From: an uncultured Mycoplasmatota bacterium
Lineage (GTDB): Bacteria; Bacillota_I; Bacilli_A; RF39; UBA660
Length of the DNA: 39,036 nt
Assembly: GCA_948466735.1 (NCBI GenBank)
Contig: CAOKBR010000005.1
Location: forward strand, 1-39,036
Direction of reading: 5' to 3'
Part shown: positions 16,408-24,245 of the stretch, in pieces
Numbering within the stretch: position 1 is the stretch's first letter
How the letters are laid out: each line of letters begins with the position of its first letter
The notes under the pieces: model-generated
Seen by the model: the letters and a program-made list of their open reading frames with translations, nothing else
Database searches by the model: none
Told to the model about the DNA's origin: nothing
Position numbers and translations under genes: made by a program

Positions 16408-17787
16408 CTAAAAAAACAATAAATAAAATAGACTTGCTAAGAGAAAAACAAGAAAATTACTAGAAAAATTAACAATGTTATTCGTAATAAAAGAATATCC
16501 TGAAAAAAGGGTACCATTTTCTTCTTCCATAATTTTATTTTTTTCTTTATTGTAGTATTTTGCTTCTAATAATTCTCCTAAAATACTATCAATAACGGTT
16601 CCTAAAAAGCCAAAGGCAGTAACAAAAAGGAAAACGGAAAAACCTTTCATTTTAAAGTAAGACAATATTGCAATGAGCATAGCACCTAGGAATCCGCCGA
16701 TAAAACCCAGTTTGGTAACTCCACCAGATAATCCTTTTTCTACCTCTATTCTTTTTAAAATACTTTTTACTTTTCCATGTCCCATTTGTCCAATTTCACC
16801 GCTTAAGGTATCACTATTAGCACTAGCTAGAGTAGTAAAGAATAAGACAATAAAGTAGGAAGTAGGAAATAAGCCATAACCTAAAACCATAAGAAAAGGA
16901 ATCCCACCGTTAGCCAATACTTGGGTTAATCTCCTTGGCTTACTTTCTTTAGGAATTTTTCTTATTCTAAATTTTTCAATTAAGTTAGAGCCTACTAGAA
17001 ATAAAAGCAAAGCACCAAAGGCCAATCCTCCTAAAAAGTAATAGGTACTAAAACCAATTAAAATAGCAAACATACTACCTGCTAGGGTTAACTTTTTTAA
17101 AGAATAAAAGACTAGTGCTAAAAGAAAATGAAATGATAATATCATAAGTGGATATAGAAAATTAGGATAAATAGTTAATATAAAAATAAGGAAAAAACTA
17201 GCTAAGGGTAAATACAAATTATCCAAACCACGTTTTGATAATAGTTCAATAAGCATACTAATAGTAGCAACAACAAAACTAAAAGAAACAGGAAAAGAAA
17301 AGATTAAGCAAAGAAGAAATACACTAATAAATAAAGTGATACTCCCTTCCCAAGTTTTTTCTAATAAAGAATGTTTTCCGATAGTACTACCGATTAACCC
17401 TGCTAAGCCATCACCATAGCCTAAGATTAAAATGCAAAGAGCACCTTCTTGTTTTAGCCCAAATAAATAGGAAAAAAGAACAATGAGAAAGAAGGAAATC
17501 GCATAATACACAATTCCTAAATGATCTTCTTTTCTATCTATTGCTTGAAATAAATGATAGTGATGAATAAGATAATTAATAAAGATAAAACATAAAGGAA
17601 TACTAATGGCTAAATACAAATTATCAATAAAACTAATCAATAATAAGAAAATATTCGATAGTAAAATATGTAAAAACTTTCGACTAAAATTTTGGTTAAG
17701 ATAGTTTTTTTTATACAAAATTTTTGTTATCAGCAAGCAAAATATAAGATAGATAATTAGTATAATCATTCCATAAAATTCGTTCAT
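16408..17787 (-). CDS. Fused isoprenoid-alcohol kinase-like (VTE5/SEC59 type) and DUF92 (VTE6 type) membrane protein
   Basis: 459 residues, almost entirely transmembrane. The N-terminal half (about 1-205) has the CTP-dependent polyprenol/phytol/dolichol kinase signature GYGDGLAGLIGSTIGK ... KTWEGS. The C-terminal half (about 220-459) is DUF92/TMEM19-like: ASANSDTLSGEIGQ, GLSGGVTKLGFIGG and a closing GYSFITNNIVNF segment. In plants VTE5 makes phytyl phosphate and VTE6 (DUF92) phosphorylates it again, so a fusion suggests two successive phosphorylations of an isoprenoid alcohol, perhaps salvage of a polyprenol for cell-wall lipid carriers (inference; no photosynthesis genes here). AGGGGG is 5 nt before the ATG. 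It follows frr across a terminator hairpin. Confidence 0.85.
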   Translation of the reverse strand: MNEFYGMIILIIYLIFCLLITKILYKKNYLNQNFSRKFLHILLSNIFLLLISFIDNLYLAISIPLCFIFINYLIHHYHLFQAIDRKEDHLGIVYYAISFFLIVLFSYLFGLKQEGALCILILGYGDGLAGLIGSTIGKHSLLEKTWEGSITLFISVFLLCLIFSFPVSFSFVVATISMLIELLSKRGLDNLYLPLASFFLIFILTIYPNFLYPLMILSFHFLLALVFYSLKKLTLAGSMFAILIGFSTYYFLGGLAFGALLLFLVGSNLIEKFRIRKIPKESKPRRLTQVLANGGIPFLMVLGYGLFPTSYFIVLFFTTLASANSDTLSGEIGQMGHGKVKSILKRIEVEKGLSGGVTKLGFIGGFLGAMLIAILSYFKMKGFSVFLFVTAFGFLGTVIDSILGELLEAKYYNKEKNKIMEEENGTLFSGYSFITNNIVNFSSNFLVFLLASLFYLLFF

Positions 17788-17797
17788 CTTATCCCCC

Positions 17798-17832
17798 TAA
17801 AAAGGTAAGCATCTACTAGACACTTACCCTTT
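17798..17832 (-). terminator. Terminator between frr and the kinase-like fusion gene
   Basis: Minus-strand arms GGTAAG and CTTACC, extended by AAA/TTT with one bulged G, followed by TTTTT. It begins directly after the frr stop and ends just before the next gene's ribosome site, so downstream expression may depend on partial read-through. Confidence 0.75.
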
Positions 17833-17833
17833 T

Positions 17834-18379
17834 TTACACTGTTAATAATTCTTTTTCTTTATTTGCTAGTGCTTCTTCTGTTTTTTTGTTATATTTATTG
17901 GTTAACTCTTGTACTTCATTTTTTAAGTGTTTTTCATTATCTTCTGCCAATTCTTGTTTTTCAATATCATCTATCGCATCACGACGAATATTTCTAATCG
18001 CAACTTTACCTTCTTCTGCTAAAGCTTTTACTTGTTTTGTTAATTCCACACGACGTTCTTCAGTTAACATGGGAATATTAATACGAATCGTTTCTCCATC
18101 ATTATTTGGTGTATATCCTAAGTTAGATGCTAAAATTGCTTTTTCAATAGCACCTAAACTTCCACGGTCAAATGGTTTAATGGCTAATGTTCTAGCATCA
18201 GGTACAGCAATAGTTGCTAATTGTTTTAGCGGTGTATCTACTCCATAGTATTCTACCATTACGCCATCTAAACTACTAGGATTTGCTCTACCAGCACGAA
18301 CTGTAGCAAAGCGTTTTTCTAAGTTTTCGATAGCTTTAATCATTTTTTCTTCAACATCTTTTAATATTTGATCATCCAT
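17834..18379 (-). CDS. frr: Ribosome recycling factor
   Basis: Splits post-termination ribosomes together with EF-G. 181 residues, close to the usual 185. Three-helix bundle with RAGRANPSSLDGVMVEYYG in the N-terminal part, then TPLKQLATI, IKPFD and the long charged C-terminal helices (EERRVELTKQVKALAEEGKVAIRNIRRDA, given here in outline). Usually it follows pyrH/tsf/rpsB; here it stands alone with its own promoter and terminator. Confidence 0.97.
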   Translation of the reverse strand: MDDQILKDVEEKMIKAIENLEKRFATVRAGRANPSSLDGVMVEYYGVDTPLKQLATIAVPDARTLAIKPFDRGSLGAIEKAILASNLGYTPNNDGETIRINIPMLTEERRVELTKQVKALAEEGKVAIRNIRRDAIDDIEKQELAEDNEKHLKNEVQELTNKYNKKTEEALANKEKELLTV

Positions 18380-18401
18380 TTACAATTTCTCCTTTACCAA
18401 T

Positions 18402-18430
18402 ATTCTACTACATCAATTTAAAAAATACAA
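18402..18430 (-). promoter_or_regulatory. Promoter of frr
   Basis: Minus strand: -35 TTGTAT (18425-18430), 17-nt spacer, -10 TAGAAT (18402-18407). Confidence 0.65.
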
Positions 18431-18495
18431 ATAATTCCTACACAATTTCTATAAATTTTATCATTAGAATATCACCAAAGAAAAAGATAATATTT

Positions 18496-20139
18496 TTATT
18501 CGGTATCAGTTACAATAATATCACCATCACTATGAGGAATAACTCCTGTGACAAATGTAGTACCGCTACTATAACTTGTTATTACCTGCCACTCAAATTC
18601 TCTTCCTGTTTTATTAATAATCTTTTCTAAATTTGGATTTGAAGAAGAGTCCTTATATAATGCCCTATCCCCAATCGTTGTTACACTATTAGGTATTTCT
18701 ACACTTGTTAAGTCATTATAACGAAATGCAGAATCTCCAATTGTTGTTACACTATCAGGAATTGTTACACTTGTTAATTGATTATAAGAAAATGCATAAC
18801 CTCCTATTGTTGTTACACTATTTCCTATTGTTACACTTGTTAATTGATTAGAAGAAAATGCATATTCTCCAATTGTTGTTACACTATTTGGTATTGTTAC
18901 GCTCGTTAATTGATTATAACGAAATGCCCTTTCACCAATATTTTTTATACTGTTGCCAAGTGAGAGCATTGTTAAATTGTTTTTATCAAATGCACCTAGC
19001 TCAATGGTTGTTACGCTATTTGGGATTATAACCTCGTTTAACCCTAAGTTAAAAAATGCCTGTTCATTAATATTAACTACTCCATCAGGTATTACAACAC
19101 GATCACGACGCGCTCCTCCATAACTAACTAAATTAGTATAATCAATACTTCCATCGCTGTTACGTTGATATATAAACGCATCTTCATCTAGTAATTGATT
19201 ATTATTAAACGCTACTATTCCTATGTTATTAACTTTTTTTCCTATTGTTACGCTTGTTAATTGATTATTTAAAAATGCATAATCTCCTATTGTTGTTACA
19301 CTATCAGGAATAACAACAGATGTTAAACCCTTACTGCTAAAAGGACCCATGACTCTACTAACAGAAGATGCTTTTCCAATGTTAACAACATCTACTCCGT
19401 CAATTTGACGAGGAATGATAACATCCTTTGGACATTCATTACCACTTGCATCTATTTCCTGGTAATTGGTTATCGTTCCTGTTGTTTCATCAAACACAAA
19501 GCATGAACTTTCCGTTGGCTCATTTACAAAAACTCCTTGTTTAGCATACACATTGATTTTTATCCCATATTTCTTTTGAACATCTGTAATTTCTGTGTTT
19601 TCATCTACCCACATGCGTAAACGATAATTGTGGATTGTCACTCCTTCATTTGAAAATGTTCCAGTATCTAGTATCATGCTTCCAAGGGGTGATCCTATTT
19701 CACTTACTTCAACTCTTGGAATAAAATTCGTTGGTGCCATGATTTCAGTATATGCGGTTTCTGGATCAATTGCCCTTTCTAAATATAGTTTCACTTCATT
19801 ATCTAATAAAGGTTCCATATCGGTGATGGGTATTTTTACTGCTGTTACTTCATAAGTGATTACTGTATCCTTTCCTAGTGTTGCACTTACGGTAAAATCA
19901 AAAGTATTGTTTTCACCTGTTAACATTTTTCCTGTTTCATCTGATATAGGAAGGGCATCTTCTAAAATGATTCCTGTTTTTCCTTCCGTATACGTTAACA
20001 TTACTGTTCCTGTTTCAATTGTATTTTCTACTGTTCCAACTTTTACAAAAGTAAATGCTGCATATGTTACTCCTACTGTTACACATATTACTGACAATAA
20101 TAAAATTACTGTAATTACTATTTTCTTCTTCTCTTTCAT
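18496..20139 (-). CDS. TasA-like N-terminus plus BspA-type leucine-rich repeat surface protein
   Basis: 547 residues. Signal/TM about 7-27 ends in TYAAF, the YAxF pattern of SipW-dependent TasA/camelysin-type proteins. Residues about 30-215 form a beta-rich domain (IETGTVMLTYTEG...). A Cys-containing linker (CFVFDETTG ... NECPKDVIIP) leads into BspA/TpLRR repeats (about 235-500) of the form LTSVTIPNSVTTIGEYAF, with unusually uniform 22-residue units near the end. The C-terminus has no LPXTG, GW or TM anchor. Probably exported and adhesive or ligand-binding (family knowledge for BspA). It carries its own -10/-35 and, further upstream, one copy of the repeated leader element. The start ATG follows AAAGTAGGGAAAAAG. 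Confidence 0.9.
   Translation of the reverse strand: MKEKKKIVITVILLLSVICVTVGVTYAAFTFVKVGTVENTIETGTVMLTYTEGKTGIILEDALPISDETGKMLTGENNTFDFTVSATLGKDTVITYEVTAVKIPITDMEPLLDNEVKLYLERAIDPETAYTEIMAPTNFIPRVEVSEIGSPLGSMILDTGTFSNEGVTIHNYRLRMWVDENTEITDVQKKYGIKINVYAKQGVFVNEPTESSCFVFDETTGTITNYQEIDASGNECPKDVIIPRQIDGVDVVNIGKASSVSRVMGPFSSKGLTSVVIPDSVTTIGDYAFLNNQLTSVTIGKKVNNIGIVAFNNNQLLDEDAFIYQRNSDGSIDYTNLVSYGGARRDRVVIPDGVVNINEQAFFNLGLNEVIIPNSVTTIELGAFDKNNLTMLSLGNSIKNIGERAFRYNQLTSVTIPNSVTTIGEYAFSSNQLTSVTIGNSVTTIGGYAFSYNQLTSVTIPDSVTTIGDSAFRYNDLTSVEIPNSVTTIGDRALYKDSSSNPNLEKIINKTGREFEWQVITSYSSGTTFVTGVIPHSDGDIIVTDTE
18671..18934 (-). repeat. Four tandem 66-bp repeats encoding 22-residue LRR units
   Basis: Near-identical units begin at 18671, 18737, 18803 and 18869 (each starts CC[AT]AT[CT]GTTGTTAC on plus), with a degenerate unit from 18935. 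A further similar unit occurs near 19233-19310. Exact 66-bp spacing keeps the frame, so unit number could change by recombination or slippage without breaking the gene. Confidence 0.9.
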
Positions 20140-20162
20140 CTTTTTCCCTACTTTCTTTTTTT

Positions 20163-20191
20163 ATTATAACATCATCATTTCCTCTATTCCA
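20163..20191 (-). promoter_or_regulatory. Candidate own promoter of the LRR protein gene
   Basis: Minus strand: extended -10 TG-T-TATAAT (TATAAT at 20163-20168), 17-nt spacer and a weak -35 TGGAAT (20186-20191), located after the leader-element hairpin. Confidence 0.55.
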
Positions 20192-20214
20192 CCATTAAAT
20201 TAACAAATAATAAT

Positions 20215-20328
20215 TTAACACAAGAAAAAGAACAAGATTTTATCTCCTGTTCTTTCAAAGTCCTTATGATATATAGATTTTATTTTAGAAGGTGCCCCCC
20301 TAGTTAATTTTTGGTTAATTTTTATCAT
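20215..20328 (-). CDS. Small ORF of the repeated leader element, copy A (37 aa)
   Basis: Too short for routine gene calling, but AGAAGG lies 7 nt before its ATG and a good promoter lies just upstream. The peptide begins MIKINQKLTRGAPSKIK and ends ILFFFLC. It shares N-x-KLTRG, a following KIK and a hydrophobic Phe-rich end with the 45-residue copy at 34983-35120, and degraded relatives occur near 24032-24205 and 33026-33135. The 3' end of the ORF overlaps a terminator hairpin, so the FFF end may simply reflect the T-run. Either a small protein gene, a leader peptide controlling the surface gene behind it, or an RNA element that happens to be open; I cannot decide which. Confidence 0.5.
   Translation of the reverse strand: MIKINQKLTRGAPSKIKSIYHKDFERTGDKILFFFLC
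20221..20255 (-). terminator. Terminator/attenuator hairpin of leader copy A
   Basis: AAAGAACA (20227-20234) pairs with TGTTCTTT (20248-20255); on the minus strand the stem runs into TTCTTTTTCTTG. It lies between the leader promoter and the LRR gene. Confidence 0.75.
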
Positions 20329-20351
20329 CTTAACACCTTCTATTCTTCTTT

Positions 20352-20380
20352 AATTTACCACGTTTTTAAAATAAGTGCAA
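20352..20380 (-). promoter_or_regulatory. Promoter of leader copy A
   Basis: Minus strand: -35 TTGCAC (20375-20380), 17-nt spacer, -10 TAAATT (20352-20357). Confidence 0.7.
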
Positions 20381-20386
20381 TAATTT

Positions 20387-21760
20387 TTATAAAACAAATT
20401 GACTTTGAATATAAGATATCACTTCATCCACTGGTAGAGTAATTTGTTCCATTGTATCACGATTACGAATTGTTACCGTATGATTGTTGATTGTATCATC
20501 ATCGATAGTAATACAAAAAGGAGTTCCACTAACGTCTTGTCTACGATAGCGCTTACCAATATTACCACTATCATCGTAGGTCACACTAAAGGAGTGTGAT
20601 AATTTTTGATAAATTTCTAATGCTTTTTCACTATGATGTTTCTTAATTAGGGGTAACACTGCTACTTTATAAGGCGCTAAATCAGGAATAAAATGCATGA
20701 CCTCTCTAGTTGTTCCATCTTCTAGTGTTTCCATTTCATAAGCATTATCTAATAACGCTAGTACTAATCGATCACATCCAATGGTAGATTCAATAATATA
20801 AGGAATAAACTTTTCATTCGCTTCTTGATCAAAGTACTCTTGTGATACTTTTGAATACTCTTGATGACGGGATAAATCATAATTAGTACGATTATGCGTT
20901 CCATTTACTTCTCCCCACCCAAAATTAAAGTGATATTCAATATCGCAAGCTTCCTTAGCATAATGTGCTAGCTTCTCATGATCATGATATCTTAGTTTAT
21001 CCTCCTTAATTCCTAAATCCATAAAGAATTTTTTGGCATATTCCTTAAAATATTGATAAAGTTCACTATCGCTACCTTCCTTACAAAAAGTTTGGTATTC
21101 CATTTGTTCAAATTCAATCGTTCTAAACGTAAAATTTCCAGGTGTAATTTCATTACGAAAAGCTTTACCTACTTGACCAATGCTAAAAGGTAATTTTGCT
21201 CTCATCGAACGAGCAACATTTAAAAAGTTAGCATATTCTCCTTGAGCATTTTCTGGGCGTAAATAAATTTTACTTTTACTATCTTCTGTAACACCACGAT
21301 ATGTCTCAAACATCAAGTTAAATTGGCGAATATCTGTATAATCGCTATTTCCACACTTTGGACAAGGGATCTTTTGCTCTTTAATATACTTTATCATTTC
21401 CTCTTGCGTCATTCCATCAGCATGAGCTTCTTCATTAAAATCATCAATTAAATTATCCGCACGATGCCTTGTTTTACAATGCTTACAGTCAATTAGTGGA
21501 TCAGAAAAACTAGACACATGACCAGAAGCTTCCCATACTCTAGGGTGCATTAAAATAGCAGCATCCACCTCAAATGCATTTGCTCGCTCTTGAATAAAAC
21601 GCCTCTTCCAAGCTTGTTTTACATTATTTTTAAGCATAGCACCTAATGGACCATAATCCCAAGTATTAGCAAGTCCTCCGTAAATTTCACTCCCTTGAAA
21701 GATAAAACCGTATTGTTTACATAAATTTACTAATTTTTCCATGGTTAATTGATTTTCCAT
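20387..21760 (-). CDS. glyS: Glycyl-tRNA synthetase, single-chain (alpha2) type
   Basis: Class II enzyme charging tRNA-Gly. 457 residues: N-terminal FQGSEIYGGLANTWDYGPLG (motif 1 region), a Cys pair set CKHCKTRH ... CPKCGN that probably binds zinc, RPENAQG, motif 2 FRNEITPG, motif 3 GCDRLVLALLDNAY and a C-terminal anticodon-binding domain (about 355-457). This is the eukaryote/archaea-like form found in part of the Bacillota, not the separate GlyQ/GlyS pair of Bacillus subtilis. The start is MENQLTMEKL, with AAAGGAAGAG before it; the ORF from 21889 runs through the T-box and is rejected. An internal ATG seven codons in is possible. Confidence 0.97.
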   Translation of the reverse strand: MENQLTMEKLVNLCKQYGFIFQGSEIYGGLANTWDYGPLGAMLKNNVKQAWKRRFIQERANAFEVDAAILMHPRVWEASGHVSSFSDPLIDCKHCKTRHRADNLIDDFNEEAHADGMTQEEMIKYIKEQKIPCPKCGNSDYTDIRQFNLMFETYRGVTEDSKSKIYLRPENAQGEYANFLNVARSMRAKLPFSIGQVGKAFRNEITPGNFTFRTIEFEQMEYQTFCKEGSDSELYQYFKEYAKKFFMDLGIKEDKLRYHDHEKLAHYAKEACDIEYHFNFGWGEVNGTHNRTNYDLSRHQEYSKVSQEYFDQEANEKFIPYIIESTIGCDRLVLALLDNAYEMETLEDGTTREVMHFIPDLAPYKVAVLPLIKKHHSEKALEIYQKLSHSFSVTYDDSGNIGKRYRRQDVSGTPFCITIDDDTINNHTVTIRNRDTMEQITLPVDEVISYIQSQFVL

Positions 21761-21780
21761 AATTGTTCTCTTCCTTTCCC

Positions 21781-21911
21781 AAAAGAAAAAGATTCCCCTA
21801 ATGCATAGGGACGAGCAAATTACCCGCGGTTCCACCCTATTTATTCGATTGGAATCCCTTTTTCTTTTATCGCTCCTAGCTTTCCACACCAGTCATCGCG
21901 TAATCAATATA
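21781..21911 (-). promoter_or_regulatory. T-box riboswitch controlling glyS
   Basis: Minus-strand leader with T-box sequence GGGTGGAACCGCGG (about 21823-21837) and stem I pieces CTGGTGTGGAAAGCTAG. At about 130 nt it is short, as known for glycine T-boxes that lack stem II elements. The specifier is probably within AAAGGGATTCC (GGA or GGG, both Gly), but I cannot fix the register. The terminator is a short stem CCCTA/TAGGG (21795-21810) followed by TCTTTTTCTTTT, weaker than in the phenylalanine T-box. Confidence 0.9.
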
Positions 21912-21916
21912 CTTCT

Positions 21917-21944
21917 ATTTTACTGTTATTTTTGGATTTGTCAA
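21917..21944 (-). promoter_or_regulatory. Promoter of the glyS T-box transcript
   Basis: Minus strand: -35 TTGACA (21939-21944), 16-nt spacer, -10 TAAAAT (21917-21922). It begins only 12 nt after the stop codon of the upstream surface-protein gene, and no terminator is visible between them. Confidence 0.85.
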
Positions 21945-21956
21945 CTAAAAATCGTT

Positions 21957-24008
21957 TTATTTATCAATCATAATCACTGCCCTACCACCTTCTTGTGAAG
22001 AAGTGTTATAACTATTAACAAGACCAGTAAAATTGATATTCCATGTACTTGTTGCTCTAGTAGAATCAGCTGATAACGTCCAATAACTTGTATTTTTACT
22101 CGTTCCAGCATCTACTGTTCCTCCAAATCCTGTTGAATTATATAAATAATTATACATCCAAATAGGACAAGATTGTTGTGTCGTTTTACATCCTAAAGCA
22201 ATGGCCTCTTGCATGGAAATCATTCTTGCTTTAGCTGTTCTACTAGGTAGAGTATAAGTATTTTTCGTACAAGAAGTAGATGTACATCCAGTGTAATAAT
22301 TAGATTTAAAGGTTGTTGTTCCTAAAGTGTAAGTTTGATCTAGTACATTACTCCAGTTACTTGTAGCACTTTCTAAAATAGGAATAATTGTTGTAGGTCC
22401 ATAAGTATTATTGTTACTACCTTGGTACCATGCCGTTGGGTCAATTGTGTTTTCTCTTTGTTGTAGCGTTAATGTATTTCCATTATCCGAAATCACGAAA
22501 AAATAGAAGATTTCATCATCGTTTACCTTATATTTTACAATAGTGCCTTCTTTATAGTTGTTTGGTTTTTCCACTAATTCAACACAAGTAGACTCTTCTC
22601 CAGTTACACAAAAAGTGGAAGAATTTAATGTTTCATCATACTGATAAACGTTTAAAATATTTTCATTAGGCAAAGGTTGTAGAAAAAATGGGTTATCCTT
22701 ACTTCCTGTACCTGATATAGCTTTAATATCTTTATCTAAATATAAAGTGGGAAAAATTTTATGATTCGTAGAACTACCTCTAGCTTCATCAATATTACCT
22801 GCTCCAACGTAAAAATAATTATATAAATTTCTATTCAAGCCGTCTACTTGTTGTCTTTCATAACTTGAAATATTTAAAAGCCAAGCATCTTGTAACATAG
22901 GATAAGCCCATGAATTAGCACCATTACATAAACTTAAATCATTTAGACAAGAGTCTCCACTTGGATAAGTATATGCGTAATCTGATGGATAAGGTAGTTC
23001 TACTTTGCTAATTTGATTAATCTCAGTGGCACTATCAAAATCACTTGCTGCAATCGTACTAGTTCCTCGCTCTTCTTTAAATAATGTAGTAGCGTCCACA
23101 TCTCCATTGATTACCGCTGTATAAAACAGGGCATCTCCTATTTGGCTTCTAGCACTAGGTGTTAATCCTACATTAGAATACTTTCCTGTTTTATTATAAA
23201 AATCCGTTAAGTTTTGAGGATGATATGAAGTTTCAATACTTTGGCTTCTTACTAATTTAACTCTTTTTTCTTTAACATTTGTACCATTATCTATTGTATA
23301 TGACCCAAATATTCTCCATGTTTCACATGTTGTTTTATCATAAGGAGAACTACAGTTAAAGTAGACATAATTATTCACATCGCGTCCTTGATAAAGGCTA
23401 AGCCATCGTTCTGCAACTTTCCAAGTAGACTGTTGCGAATTAGAAGGAGCTTGCATTTGTACTAATCCATTTTCTCGACCATGCTTTTGGGTAATAATTT
23501 CAGCCAAGTTTAAATTTTGATACTTTGCAATTACTTTTCCCATTGGATGCATGGACTTTCCCCCTGTTGATAAGCCACTATCAATACTAAGAGCGAGTGT
23601 TTTCTCTGTTGTATTGTAATTTGTCATTTTAATCTTATATGTTTGTTTTTCATTAGTATCAAGAATTACTCCCTTATTATTTGGTGGAATATCTGCACCC
23701 ATTTGTTCGATATAACCATATGCCACACCCGTCGGCTCATCAATATAATATAAAATAAATTGTCCTGCCGCGTCATTTAAGTTCTCTAAGGTAACATTAA
23801 ACGTTTTCGTCTGTCCTGCACCTATTGTTAAGTATTGGGTTTCTACACCATCTACCTTTAACGTCGGTTCCATCGTTCCTACTTTAATTGTAATATTTCC
23901 TTTTTCCATCCTATCAATTTCAAAGATAGCATAAGACTGATAAAGTAAAACAACCCCTGTAAATAATAGAGTAAGACAAATTATAAACCACACTTTTTTA
24001 TTTTTCAT
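21957..24008 (-). CDS. Exported protein: TasA/camelysin-like N-terminus and two C-terminal modules
   Basis: 683 residues. Signal/TM about 5-25 ending SYAIF, then a beta domain (about 30-160; VGTMEPTLKVDG, VTLENLN). A middle module (about 190-450) contains W-R-I-F-G, paired cysteines and ends SGTGSKDNPFFLQ. The last module (about 465-683) has CVTGEEST-CVEL, YKVND, FFVISDNGNTLTLQQREN, a Cys-rich loop, ARMISMQEA, SYWTLSADS and GGRAVIMIDK. The last module recurs in the interrupted gene at 33781-34911 and as a remnant at 10289-10390. It resembles DUF6273/formylglycine-enzyme-like or C-lectin-like folds (inference, not a search). The start is set at MKNKKVW, with AAAAGGAAG before it. Leader copy B lies directly upstream with no space for another promoter. 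Confidence 0.85.
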   Translation of the reverse strand: MKNKKVWFIICLTLLFTGVVLLYQSYAIFEIDRMEKGNITIKVGTMEPTLKVDGVETQYLTIGAGQTKTFNVTLENLNDAAGQFILYYIDEPTGVAYGYIEQMGADIPPNNKGVILDTNEKQTYKIKMTNYNTTEKTLALSIDSGLSTGGKSMHPMGKVIAKYQNLNLAEIITQKHGRENGLVQMQAPSNSQQSTWKVAERWLSLYQGRDVNNYVYFNCSSPYDKTTCETWRIFGSYTIDNGTNVKEKRVKLVRSQSIETSYHPQNLTDFYNKTGKYSNVGLTPSARSQIGDALFYTAVINGDVDATTLFKEERGTSTIAASDFDSATEINQISKVELPYPSDYAYTYPSGDSCLNDLSLCNGANSWAYPMLQDAWLLNISSYERQQVDGLNRNLYNYFYVGAGNIDEARGSSTNHKIFPTLYLDKDIKAISGTGSKDNPFFLQPLPNENILNVYQYDETLNSSTFCVTGEESTCVELVEKPNNYKEGTIVKYKVNDDEIFYFFVISDNGNTLTLQQRENTIDPTAWYQGSNNNTYGPTTIIPILESATSNWSNVLDQTYTLGTTTFKSNYYTGCTSTSCTKNTYTLPSRTAKARMISMQEAIALGCKTTQQSCPIWMYNYLYNSTGFGGTVDAGTSKNTSYWTLSADSTRATSTWNINFTGLVNSYNTSSQEGGRAVIMIDK

Positions 24009-24031
24009 TTTTTCTTCCTTTTCTACCACAG

Positions 24032-24205
24032 AAAGAACGAAAAATCATTTCCTGTTCTTTTTCCTGGCGTTAAATAGTTTAATTTTAAAAATGCCCTTTT
24101 CCACCTTGATTAATCTGTATTATCCAAATTCGAGTTAGCGTTAAAATAATTAAAATTGCTTAGTACCTAGTAGATTCATTATTTTTAACACCTACTCTTA
24201 TCTTA
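24032..24205 (-). other. Repeated leader element, copy B (reading frame broken)
   Basis: The 5' leader of the preceding surface gene. One minus-strand frame reads SRWKRAFLKLNYLTPGKRTGN followed by DFSFFLW and a stop; its RTGxD...FF part matches copy A (ERTGDK...FFF), and NSNL upstream matches NSKL of copy D. However a TAA and a frame change separate these from the ATG that follows AGTAGGTG. The end hairpin AAAGAAC/GTTCTTT (24032-24060) has the same arms as copy A but no T-run, so it may not terminate. Confidence 0.55.
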
Positions 24206-24210
24206 CTTTC

Positions 24211-24239
24211 ATTTTAACAAAGTTGTTTACTTCTTTCAA
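24211..24239 (-). promoter_or_regulatory. Promoter of leader copy B and the surface-protein gene behind it
   Basis: Minus strand: -35 TTGAAA (24234-24239), 17-nt spacer, extended -10 TG-T-TAAAAT (TAAAAT at 24211-24216). The untranslated leader would be about 195 nt. Confidence 0.8.
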
Positions 24240-24245
24240 GTGATT

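Noticed and set aside
17886-18248. 120-codon plus-strand frame opposite frr
   Set aside because: Shadow of a conserved gene with clear family motifs on the minus strand.
18671-18934. CRISPR-like regular repeats
   Set aside because: The repeats are contiguous 66-bp coding units without spacers.
21957-24008. Diversity-generating retroelement variable protein (lectin-like tail)
   Set aside because: No reverse transcriptase, no template repeat with A-site differences, and the tail copies differ at all kinds of positions.
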